From UBA1952 sp965246785 (GTDB lineage: Bacteria > Bacteroidota > Bacteroidia > Chitinophagales > Chitinophagaceae): a stretch of 64,000 nt of DNA. The stretch lies in the NCBI GenBank assembly GCA_965246785.1, contig CBDFFM010000020.1:186001-250000 (forward strand), written 5' to 3'. The position numbers were made by a program, and so were the translations under genes. The notes beneath the pieces were generated by a model, which ran no database searches, was not told the origin of the DNA, and worked only from the letters and a program-made list of their open reading frames with translations. Below, in pieces: positions 37,164-44,729 of the stretch. Numbering within the stretch: position 1 is the first letter of the stretch; every line of letters begins with the position of its first letter.

Positions 37164-39413
37164 ATGGTTGCATCTAATCGTGTGACGGCAGGGGAATGGG
37201 TACAACCAGCCATTGGATATTTGGCAGTGGCATTGATTTGTCTTATTTCAGGTAACTTTCTTAGGGACGGCGCCTATTATCCGGTCAGCCTTTTTAGCAA
37301 CAAGGAACAGCTATTGTACTTCTTATTGTTGATTCCGACGTTTCTATGTCGCGTTATGATGTACGAAAAAAGGTCAGAGACCAATAGAACAAACGTAGAT
37401 GATGATTGGAGAAAAAATAGTATTCAGGTTCCCCTTATTGCGCTCATCATTGCTTTACTAGTTTATTGCAGCATGGCGACAATTGAAGGAAGCGGTACTG
37501 ACTGGAAAAAATTGGGCTTAGCGATTGTCGCGGCAGTGCCGATTGTGTTGCAGACGGTTGTCTCAAGGCTAAAATGGCGAGAAGATCAGAGTCACGATTT
37601 TGACTTTCGTTATTATATATTTTTCCCTGCCCTTTCAACATGTATTATGTCATTTATTGCTGGGTGGACACATTTGGAAAGCACCTACTATGACATGATA
37701 CTGTTAGTAACAGGTTTAATTATTTCATATTATGGACTTTCAATTGTTGTGCCCAAGATGCCCGAATCGCTATGGAAAGCTGTTGATTACTTAGTAATGG
37801 GCGTTTTCAGCGTCCTTTTTATTTGGACTTACTTACGGGAAATACCCGCTCAATTGGACAATCCAATGGTGAAAAAAGGAGGAGAGAATCGTTATTTAGT
37901 TTTGGTTGCAGCCTCCATGATGACACTAATGATGGGCCTTACTGAAACATGGTGGTTTGTGCATGACAATGAAAACATAGGGAAATTCAACCCGGATATC
38001 CATGCATTTTACCGACGGAGGCTACATCTTTTTTCTATTTTCCTGCCCATTTTCTTACCATTAATGATATTTGACAGGCATGTCAACGCGCTTTTCTATT
38101 CCATTATCCTATATTCCATTTCCTTGAGCGTTATCTGGTTAATAATAAAACAAGTAAAGATAAATGGTGTAGTATTAATACAGCGGAGGGGATGGAAAGG
38201 GATTAAGCTTTGCTTTGGAATGATATTGCCTTTTTTCTTTGCCATGGCGCTCACGCCAAATCACATAATTAGAAACCTGCATTTTCCATTCCAGGATTCC
38301 AGCATCCAGACGTTTAGTCTGGTTACATTATTTTTCAGTTTTTTGGGGGGCGCGGCAATATTTTTTTCAAAAGACCGTAGATCAACTACTCGTACGCTTG
38401 CATATATATTGGCGCTCTGTTATATCGTATTACCGAGCTTTATTAATTTAATAATCAAGACCAATTTTTCTCCGGATACAATCGGCAAGATTAATCTGCT
38501 TCAGGGCTATGGCGTTATTGCGGGAATCGTATTTCTGGTGGGTAAATTTGACGATGATCAGTTCTTTGAGTTCCGTATTAACGAAAATAGTTCAATGAAG
38601 AACAACACCTCAATTACGTCCCAGATTCTTTTGTTTATTGAGACAGGGCGCATTATCCCTTCCCTATGTTCAGGAGTGTTTGCATTTTTGGTATTGTATC
38701 TGCATAACCATAAGTTTTGTTTGTCTTTTTTTAAAGTCTTACCAATCGTGCTGGTAACCATGCTTGCATTCGTCTTCAATGATATTTTTGACTTGGAGAA
38801 AGATAAGCAGGCAGGGAAACTGCGTCCGATTACAACTGGAAAGCTTCCGGTTCGCAAGGCATTTTTTTTTGCTAAGATTATTGGTTTGTTTCTTGTTTTT
38901 TATGACTTAGTATTCAACGGATTTTACTCTTTTCTGGTCATTTTAGTATGTCTTGCAGGCGTTTACTATTATTCGTTGTTTTCCAGGAGGCTTCCGCTGT
39001 TAAAGGTTCTTTATACAGCAATCATATGCTGCGCGCCTCTCATTTATGGTCAGGTTTTAATAGGTCAAACGTTTGTGCCAATCAAGATGTTGCCGATAAT
39101 TATTTATGTAATCGGCCGCGAAATCTGGCTTGACAAGATAGATATGAATGGCGATATTGCTGCGAATCTAAGGACTATACCCTTCTATCTTGGATCAGGA
39201 GCTAGTATGCTCCTTGGATTCGCATTGATGATTGTTAGTTTGGCTGTACTAGTTTTAATGGCCAATACGATGCTAAGTACCGGTTTTGCATGGACTGCAC
39301 TAATTACATTCTTGCTTTGTATATTTATTGCTTATAGACGGGAAGAAGTTTCTGTTCATATTTCTCGGTTCGTGATGTTTACTGGTTTTGCTTCCATGGC
39401 TTTTATAGTATAA
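37164..39413 (+). CDS. UbiA-type prenyltransferase fused to a large N-terminal membrane domain
   Basis: 749 aa, almost entirely hydrophobic. The C-terminal part (about 480-749) is a UbiA-superfamily domain: the first Asp-rich motif NDIFDLEKDKQAGKLRPIT (about 538-556) and the second REIWLDKIDMNGD (about 650-662), each binding Mg-prenyl diphosphate in this family, with the usual membrane helices between. The N-terminal 450 residues hold about ten to twelve further helices and match no family I know. UbiA enzymes join a prenyl chain to an aromatic, sugar-phosphate or other acceptor; the acceptor here is unknown. The start lies 60 bp from the divergent small gene, and the next gene follows by 7 bp. 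Confidence 0.8.
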   Translation: MVASNRVTAGEWVQPAIGYLAVALICLISGNFLRDGAYYPVSLFSNKEQLLYFLLLIPTFLCRVMMYEKRSETNRTNVDDDWRKNSIQVPLIALIIALLVYCSMATIEGSGTDWKKLGLAIVAAVPIVLQTVVSRLKWREDQSHDFDFRYYIFFPALSTCIMSFIAGWTHLESTYYDMILLVTGLIISYYGLSIVVPKMPESLWKAVDYLVMGVFSVLFIWTYLREIPAQLDNPMVKKGGENRYLVLVAASMMTLMMGLTETWWFVHDNENIGKFNPDIHAFYRRRLHLFSIFLPIFLPLMIFDRHVNALFYSIILYSISLSVIWLIIKQVKINGVVLIQRRGWKGIKLCFGMILPFFFAMALTPNHIIRNLHFPFQDSSIQTFSLVTLFFSFLGGAAIFFSKDRRSTTRTLAYILALCYIVLPSFINLIIKTNFSPDTIGKINLLQGYGVIAGIVFLVGKFDDDQFFEFRINENSSMKNNTSITSQILLFIETGRIIPSLCSGVFAFLVLYLHNHKFCLSFFKVLPIVLVTMLAFVFNDIFDLEKDKQAGKLRPITTGKLPVRKAFFFAKIIGLFLVFYDLVFNGFYSFLVILVCLAGVYYYSLFSRRLPLLKVLYTAIICCAPLIYGQVLIGQTFVPIKMLPIIIYVIGREIWLDKIDMNGDIAANLRTIPFYLGSGASMLLGFALMIVSLAVLVLMANTMLSTGFAWTALITFLLCIFIAYRREEVSVHISRFVMFTGFASMAFIV

Positions 39414-39420
39414 AGGCAGT

Positions 39421-40101
39421 ATGTCAACCTCTGGATTGAAATATCACACCGTTCTTAAGCAGTTATGGCTGCAGTGCATTTTTGCGAGTCTCGTTAGTAT
39501 CCTGATCATACTTGATGTGAACGGTATACATCCACTGTTTTACCTTATTAGCTTTTTATCAGAAGCACCTTATGAAAAGGGATTAGGATATCTGGTAATT
39601 GTTTTTTTTTCTTTTTTGGAGAACTTGTTTATGGTAAATGTGTTTTTCCCCGGTGCGCTTATTATACTTGCGACGATGGGCGCAACCCATGGTCATCCTC
39701 ACGAGGCTTTTCTGATATTTAGTTGTATTTATCTCCCTTCAATTGCTGCCCACATAATTAATTTCTTTTGGGGCAGATTGACGAAAAGAAAGACTGACCC
39801 GGTAGCGAACAAGCATCGCGTATTATGGTGGGGGATTAATATGAGTCATCCAAATTTTGCCTCTATTTATACTTTCAGGGCCGGTAATAGCGCACAACCT
39901 TTCGCGAGTTTTCTTTGTTACTTTATACCGTGGGGATTTACCTGGTATGCGCTCTATGGCTTGCTGATGTACTTCTTTTCTCCTTTGTTAGGAGATGTGC
40001 GCATGCAGTTTCCCATTGCTTTCATTATTTATCTCATTGGCTGGATACTTATATCTACCATAAAAACATTGCGGAAAGAAAAGAATGTTGCGCTTCGGTA
40101 A
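39421..40101 (+). CDS. DedA/VTT-like membrane protein
   Basis: 226 aa with four to six membrane helices. The stretch FFSFLENLFMVNVFFPGALI (about 62-81), with a Glu before the Pro-Gly, resembles the first conserved segment of DedA (VTT) proteins, and HPNFASIYTFRAGNSAQPFA with a later FIPWGFTWYALYG resembles the second. DedA proteins are linked to flipping or transport of undecaprenyl phosphate and other lipids. The canonical Arg of the second motif is present as TFRAG. It starts 7 bp after the UbiA-fusion stop, so both are co-translated and probably act on the same polyprenyl lipid. Confidence 0.65.
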   Translation: MSTSGLKYHTVLKQLWLQCIFASLVSILIILDVNGIHPLFYLISFLSEAPYEKGLGYLVIVFFSFLENLFMVNVFFPGALIILATMGATHGHPHEAFLIFSCIYLPSIAAHIINFFWGRLTKRKTDPVANKHRVLWWGINMSHPNFASIYTFRAGNSAQPFASFLCYFIPWGFTWYALYGLLMYFFSPLLGDVRMQFPIAFIIYLIGWILISTIKTLRKEKNVALR

Positions 40102-40147
40102 GACCCAGTTCGGAATATTTTTTTTAGTGGGCGTTTAGGTAATTTAA

Positions 40148-41110
40148 TCATAAAGTGAAAGCCCGGCGGATGCCGGGCTTTGGTTTTTGAGTTTGTTCCT
40201 CTATCACTTCTGCGGGCAGATTCAGAATAAAGTCGGTTGCCTTCTGCGCCTGCGTCGCAGCAGAGAAGATGAACTTCGTATCGCTCTTCAGCTCAGAGAG
40301 CCATCCTTTGATGTAGTCCGCGCTCTGCGCAATCCGGTTTGTAATGCCTGCAAAAGACAGCAGGTAACAACTGCCTATTTCCGCCACCAGCTCTTCGTGC
40401 GAATATGCTTCCAGCGTATTGAATTCCGCCATCTTAAAGAGGTCTTTTCTTCCCACGCGGCTCCCGTGTCCGGTGCTGTGTACCAGTTCGTGCATGAGGA
40501 TGGCATAGTAGCCCTCCGCGCTCTCAAAAGAGTTGAAGAGGGGCATGTTCACATAATCATGCATTGCATCGTAGAACGCTCCCTGTCCGCCGGTGTGCCG
40601 GACGAGGGGACGCATCGGCATCTCCTGCACAATCTGCTCACAGACCGGGATAGGGCTGAGCGTCGCACGTGTTATTGCCGGGACTTTTCCCTGCGGTATG
40701 CCTTCGCACTGTCCTACGTTAAAGACCATGTAGTAGCGCAGGTACGGGACTTTCCTTTTGCCCGTTTCCGTTTCTGCTTCCTCCCGCCCTTTCTGAGCTG
40801 CATCCAGATAGCTCCAGAATACTACGATGTGTCCGTGCTCGCCTTTCCGGACATGCCCGCCAAGCTCCTGCACCTGATTAAACGTCAGAAACAGGTTCTG
40901 CTCATAGCCGAGCATGGAGAGGAGCATCACATTGATGCCCCGGTACGGCCGCTTGGAGATAAGGTTGCGGGGAATGCCGGCATCCGTCCATGGCTGGCGC
41001 CACGGTACAGTGCCTTTTTCAAGTTGCTGAATGATGCGCTCTGTTACGATGGCGTACACGTCCTTTCGGGAAGCAATGTTTGGTTGCTGCTTTGCTGCTG
41101 TTCGTTCCAT
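40148..41110 (-). CDS. ardC: ArdC-like antirestriction protein with metallopeptidase domain
   Basis: 320 aa. The N-terminal ssDNA-binding-type domain (DVYAIVTERIIQQLEKGTVP, WRQPW, RPYRGINVMLL, GGHVRKGEHGHIVVFW, YMVFNVGQCEGIP) is followed by the zincin-like part with the HExxH motif in ILMHELVHSTGHGSR and the downstream acidic helix SHEELVAEIGSCYLL. ArdC proteins of plasmids and conjugative elements bind ssDNA and protect incoming DNA from restriction. It lies upstream of a degenerate methylase-like gene on the same strand but 190 bp away. The C-terminal codons (KPGIRRAF) are formed by the stem of a terminator-like hairpin. It may be the remnant of a mobile element. Confidence 0.85.
   Translation of the reverse strand: MERTAAKQQPNIASRKDVYAIVTERIIQQLEKGTVPWRQPWTDAGIPRNLISKRPYRGINVMLLSMLGYEQNLFLTFNQVQELGGHVRKGEHGHIVVFWSYLDAAQKGREEAETETGKRKVPYLRYYMVFNVGQCEGIPQGKVPAITRATLSPIPVCEQIVQEMPMRPLVRHTGGQGAFYDAMHDYVNMPLFNSFESAEGYYAILMHELVHSTGHGSRVGRKDLFKMAEFNTLEAYSHEELVAEIGSCYLLSFAGITNRIAQSADYIKGWLSELKSDTKFIFSAATQAQKATDFILNLPAEVIEEQTQKPKPGIRRAFTL
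40161..40178. terminator. Terminator-like hairpin between convergent genes
   Basis: GCCCGGC (40161-40167) pairs with GCCGGGC (40172-40178), loop GGAT, followed on the plus strand by TTTGGTTTTT. It can end transcription of the DedA-like gene. It lies within the last codons of the convergent ardC-like gene. Confidence 0.7.
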
Positions 41111-41269
41111 GATGCGTGGATTAAATTGTTAGAGAAAAGAGTTGTTTTCTCTATCAGCTTACACTCCCGTCGTGGAACAGTTAGGCGGGAGAAGTAGACG
41201 GAAATGAGTAAACCGCACACCTTCTCTCTCTGCTATACAGTCAGTATCGCAATTGAATCAATGTAAAAA

Positions 41270-41288
41270 GCAACCCTTTCGGGTTGCT
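41270..41288 (-). terminator. Terminator of the methylase-like gene
   Basis: AGCAACCC and GGGTTGCT form an 8-bp stem with a tight loop; on the minus strand it is followed by TTTTT. It lies 12 bp after the stop at 41301. Confidence 0.88.
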
Positions 41289-41300
41289 CATGTTTGTATT

Positions 41301-42017
41301 TTATGCTGCCAGGGAGTGGCTGCTTTCCTGAATGAGTTGCCAGGCCCAGGACTGTTCCTTCTGCTCAATTTCCTGTATGCCGGTAACGGTGCGCGAGAAG
41401 GCATAGCCAAAGCGGTAGTGCTTCCCGGCGTCCTTGCCCGTGATGCATATAACTTCCGCTTCCGGCACTTGGTGCAGGAACAGATTCAGTATGGCCATCT
41501 TGGCGCAGACAGGCGCTGCCTCCATCCCGTACCATCCTTCCACCGTGTGCATCCATCGCCGGGCAAGCAGCCTGCGTCCACTGCCGCACTGCCCGTCAAA
41601 CAGCTTTTTCTTCCGCATCGGCGCGTCTCCGTGAACAGAAAGAATATCGGGCTGAAGCCTGCACGTATCCAGTTCCCAGGAGACAAACGGATTTTCCGCG
41701 TCATAGCCAAGAATGTGTGTCTCGTAGAAATCACCGAGCACATCGCTGTAGCAGTTAAGCTGGTGCGGCAGGCCCAGCCGGCAGCGCATCTCTTTTAAAA
41801 GGAGGGTAAAGAGGGAAGAGACATCCAGCGGCAGCTTCGGATCGGAATACTTTAGCAGGGTGGCTTCAAAACGGTCGCGGTCAAGGGGAAAGCCTGCAAG
41901 GGCGCTCGGGCTGAGCACGATGAGGCAGAGGTCAAGGAAGTCCTCAAAGAGCGGCTCCAGGTCGTACACGTTCCGGTAGGACAGGAGTTCGGTTGCAAAG
42001 GTGTTTTGGGTGTTCAT
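41301..42017 (-). CDS. Degenerate N6-DNA-methylase-like protein
   Basis: 238 aa. The centre resembles the SAM-binding part of N6-adenine methylases of mobile elements: LFDGQCGSGRRLLARR stands for the usual DPxCGSGxxL motif I, and GMEAAPVCAKMAILNLFLHQ for the following D/E-containing strand and helix. The catalytic motif IV (NPPY/F) is absent and the protein ends about 60 residues after motif I region. It is therefore either a SAM-binding remnant or a protein with another role, such as a DNA mimic or regulator. The HTQNTFATE start and helical N-terminus (LEPLFEDFLDLCLIVLSP) are conserved in style with element-borne methylases. The neighbour upstream is a T9SS gene, downstream ardC. Confidence 0.65.
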   Translation of the reverse strand: MNTQNTFATELLSYRNVYDLEPLFEDFLDLCLIVLSPSALAGFPLDRDRFEATLLKYSDPKLPLDVSSLFTLLLKEMRCRLGLPHQLNCYSDVLGDFYETHILGYDAENPFVSWELDTCRLQPDILSVHGDAPMRKKKLFDGQCGSGRRLLARRWMHTVEGWYGMEAAPVCAKMAILNLFLHQVPEAEVICITGKDAGKHYRFGYAFSRTVTGIQEIEQKEQSWAWQLIQESSHSLAA

Positions 42018-42059
42018 AAAGAAGGTGATTTATGAACATTATGTCAGAATATTTACTAA

Positions 42060-44444
42060 TCAGCAGGAGCCACAATTACTCACCGGTGAGACGTTATACA
42101 GTTCGCTTTTCATACTGGTACGGCGGCGGTCAAACGATATTGCCCCGCCTTCATGGGTGCTAAAAGGCCCGTCAGAGATCAACTGACAGAGGGAAGGATA
42201 CTGTGTGTGAGAATAGGCTTTCAGCATCAAACGGTTTAAGCGCTCAATAAAAAAGAGATGATGCCCTGCTGTAAGGCAAGGCATCATTTTCACTTTGGCT
42301 GAGAACAGTACTACCTCTGAATTACCAAGCTTCGTACTCCGATAGGCTTGTCGCCATTCAGAAGCTTGATAATGTAAGGTGCCCGGTGCCAAGCTGGATG
42401 TATTAAGCTGCGCTTTCCTGTTTTCGCCAAAAGCCGCGGGCGTGTTCATGACCGTTTTGCCGCTGACGTCCATCACCTGGATAGTTGCCTGCCGGACAGA
42501 TGGGTTATTCTTTATTTCTATCTCCACCGTATTAGTGGCCGGATTGGGATAGAGAGACAGGTCTGTCGCTATACCCGCACCGCTGAGGATATTGTTGCGT
42601 TCCATCAGATAGGCTACGTCTTTTTGCAGCGCCCCGATAATGCCAATCAATGAGTCCGTGGTTACGCCGGAACTGCCCGGACGTGCCTGCAATTGTGAAC
42701 TGCGATACACATAGCCCTGCGGGTCAATGACCAGTACCTCGCCCCGGCCGTAATCAAGATTCTCAAACCGCACATCGGAGAGCTGCCTGTCAGCCGGGGC
42801 GCAGTTTACATGGAGGCGGGCGGTGGGGCCAGGCGTATTAATGCCGAACCGGCCATATTGCCGTTCCAGTACCGCACGCTGCGTGTTGCTGGTGACGAAG
42901 CGGATATCCTCACTATTGACGGTGCCAAGCACATTGCTCGGGTTTATGAAATTATTACCGTCCACACGCCAGTAGCACTGGGAAGAGCAATCGGTTGGTG
43001 GGTCTACGGGTTCACCGCATATTTTATCGGCAACCAATTTTGGGTCAGAAAAGGTCAATGGATAAGGCTGTTTATTTATATATTGCGCAACAGTCTCCGG
43101 AGGCGTCTGAGCCAAGGGGGTAGGGTTACCAATGGTAATGTTGACGTCCCGGAGGTCACAGGTCTGGTCAGGGTTCTGCAGATTACTCTTGCTGACTACA
43201 TAATACACATCGTTATCTGTTACCCCGCCGGCGGCGGCATTCGTACAGCCTGCCATATAGAGATTACTACCCTGCATATCTATGCTGAAAATAGCCTGGT
43301 CTCCGGGAAGATTGAACTCGCGGGATGCCGTTACTTGGCCAGTTATCTGGAACGGCTGAACCTGAGACACTACAGCGTTAGCGAAAACACCGCTTCCCCA
43401 TGCCAGGGCATCCTGAAACACGGTAGCGGGATTTTGGGAGACAAAGAAACGCTGATCATCCACCGGATAGAAAGCCGTATTATTCGCATAGTTCTTCCCG
43501 GTATTCACCAGAGTACGCCAAGCTGGATTTGCACCATTGGAAAGGTCGCATTCAAAGAATGCCTGCACGCTGGGCGTAGGGCCCCAGGTCTGGGCGGCAT
43601 GGCCGTTAATAACGACGTGCTGGCCCCGGATATATGGCTTGTGAAAGCCGTCACTGACAAGCGCGCCTCCGCCATTTGATGCACCGGAGATGTTATAGCT
43701 TTTGTCCCAGATAATAGTACCGCTGGTGGTGCCGGGTTGGTACATCAATACCCTGGAATCTTTGTATTGCTGGCCGTCCCACCAGCCGGTAATGACAGCT
43801 TTGTTGCCGTTGGCACAGACACCCAGAAATCCGTCGCTGCCGCTGCGGTCATAGGCCTCAATGTAGTTGAGCACGCCGGCGCCGGTAAAACTGCATATCA
43901 TTGACGAAGACACACTGGGTGCTGCCTTGCGTGAGCCCACGGCGAGCAGTGTGCCGTTAGTAAGTTCCGCCACATCCTCAAACTCGTCTCCTTCTGTTGT
44001 ATTGGTGGTCTCCCTGACCAGATTCTGCCAAATGAGGCCGCCGCCGCTGGTAAAGCGAAGAATAGCGGCAGTGTTGTTCTGGTAAACGCTGCTGCGGCCT
44101 ATAAGGCCTACTACTACGATATCCCCGTTTTGTGTGATGATGAGTTGTTTGAGGATGTCGTCGCCCCCGTTAGGGTCACCGAACTGTTTTTGCCAGACAA
44201 TGGCGCCGGCCGCATCCACCCGCATGAGGATCATGTCCATATGGGTTGCCATGCTTCCGGACAGGTCATAGATGTATCCGCCGAGGATGGCGCTGCCGTC
44301 AGGCAATGACTTTGCGCAGGTGATTAGCTCGTTGCGGTTAGTCGGACTGTAATAGCGCATCTGCAGCATTTGCGCCCAAGCCAGCGAGGGAAGCAGGAAA
44401 AGTCCGGTGATGAAGCCGGCAAGTTTTAGTAGCTTGTTGTTCAT
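42060..44444 (-). CDS. T9SS surface protein with frameshifted sorting domain
   Basis: I choose ATG 44444 (MNNKLLKLAGFITGLFLLPS, a signal peptide) over 44480. Residues about 30-430 contain propeller-like units (SLPDGSAILGGYIYDLSG, TQNGDIVVVGLIG). A beta segment (about 490-560; NVLGTVNSEDIRFVTS, GRFGINTPGPTARLHV) is shared with the T9SS protein at 51612-54017. The sorting domain starts at SLYPNPATNTVEIEIKN but loses frame near 42375: one extra T (minus strand) replaces YIIKLLNGDKPIGVRSLVIQ, ending at TAG 42313-42311, with about 84 unrelated codons. A terminator inside the extension (42246-42285) supports the earlier stop as original. The gene diverges from a reg_prop kinase. Confidence 0.85.
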   Translation of the reverse strand: MNNKLLKLAGFITGLFLLPSLAWAQMLQMRYYSPTNRNELITCAKSLPDGSAILGGYIYDLSGSMATHMDMILMRVDAAGAIVWQKQFGDPNGGDDILKQLIITQNGDIVVVGLIGRSSVYQNNTAAILRFTSGGGLIWQNLVRETTNTTEGDEFEDVAELTNGTLLAVGSRKAAPSVSSSMICSFTGAGVLNYIEAYDRSGSDGFLGVCANGNKAVITGWWDGQQYKDSRVLMYQPGTTSGTIIWDKSYNISGASNGGGALVSDGFHKPYIRGQHVVINGHAAQTWGPTPSVQAFFECDLSNGANPAWRTLVNTGKNYANNTAFYPVDDQRFFVSQNPATVFQDALAWGSGVFANAVVSQVQPFQITGQVTASREFNLPGDQAIFSIDMQGSNLYMAGCTNAAAGGVTDNDVYYVVSKSNLQNPDQTCDLRDVNITIGNPTPLAQTPPETVAQYINKQPYPLTFSDPKLVADKICGEPVDPPTDCSSQCYWRVDGNNFINPSNVLGTVNSEDIRFVTSNTQRAVLERQYGRFGINTPGPTARLHVNCAPADRQLSDVRFENLDYGRGEVLVIDPQGYVYRSSQLQARPGSSGVTTDSLIGIIGALQKDVAYLMERNNILSGAGIATDLSLYPNPATNTVEIEIKNNPSVRQATIQVMDVSGKTVMNTPAAFGENRKAQLNTSSLAPGTLHYQASEWRQAYRSTKLGNSEVVLFSAKVKMMPCLTAGHHLFFIERLNRLMLKAYSHTQYPSLCQLISDGPFSTHEGGAISFDRRRTSMKSELYNVSPVSNCGSC
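42246..42285 (-). terminator. Terminator belonging to the original end of the T9SS gene
   Basis: On the minus strand GATGCCTTGC (42285-42276) pairs with GCAGGGCATC (42269-42260) with one wobble, followed by a run of T at 42254-42246. It lies 26 bp after the unshifted stop at 42311 and inside the frameshifted extension. Confidence 0.8.
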
Positions 44445-44729
44445 GAAGGGTTGTTTTTTGATGGTAAAAGATGCCGTCAATCCGCTTGCCGGGCCCTTGG
44501 CGTTGGCGGCTTGACGACTGATGCAAAGTCGGTAGCAACCGTAGGACTGGCACCCCGCAATTCACAGCCAGGACAGACAACTATATAAATGAGCACAGGT
44601 GGCATACAAGTGCACCAAAGCATTAGCGGAAAAGATTGCCTGGAAGGCATGCGGATAAACATTCCATATTCGCAGGCTCACTACAAGTGCTTCTTCCGGC
44701 GAGCACATTAACGATGTACATTTAGCGAC

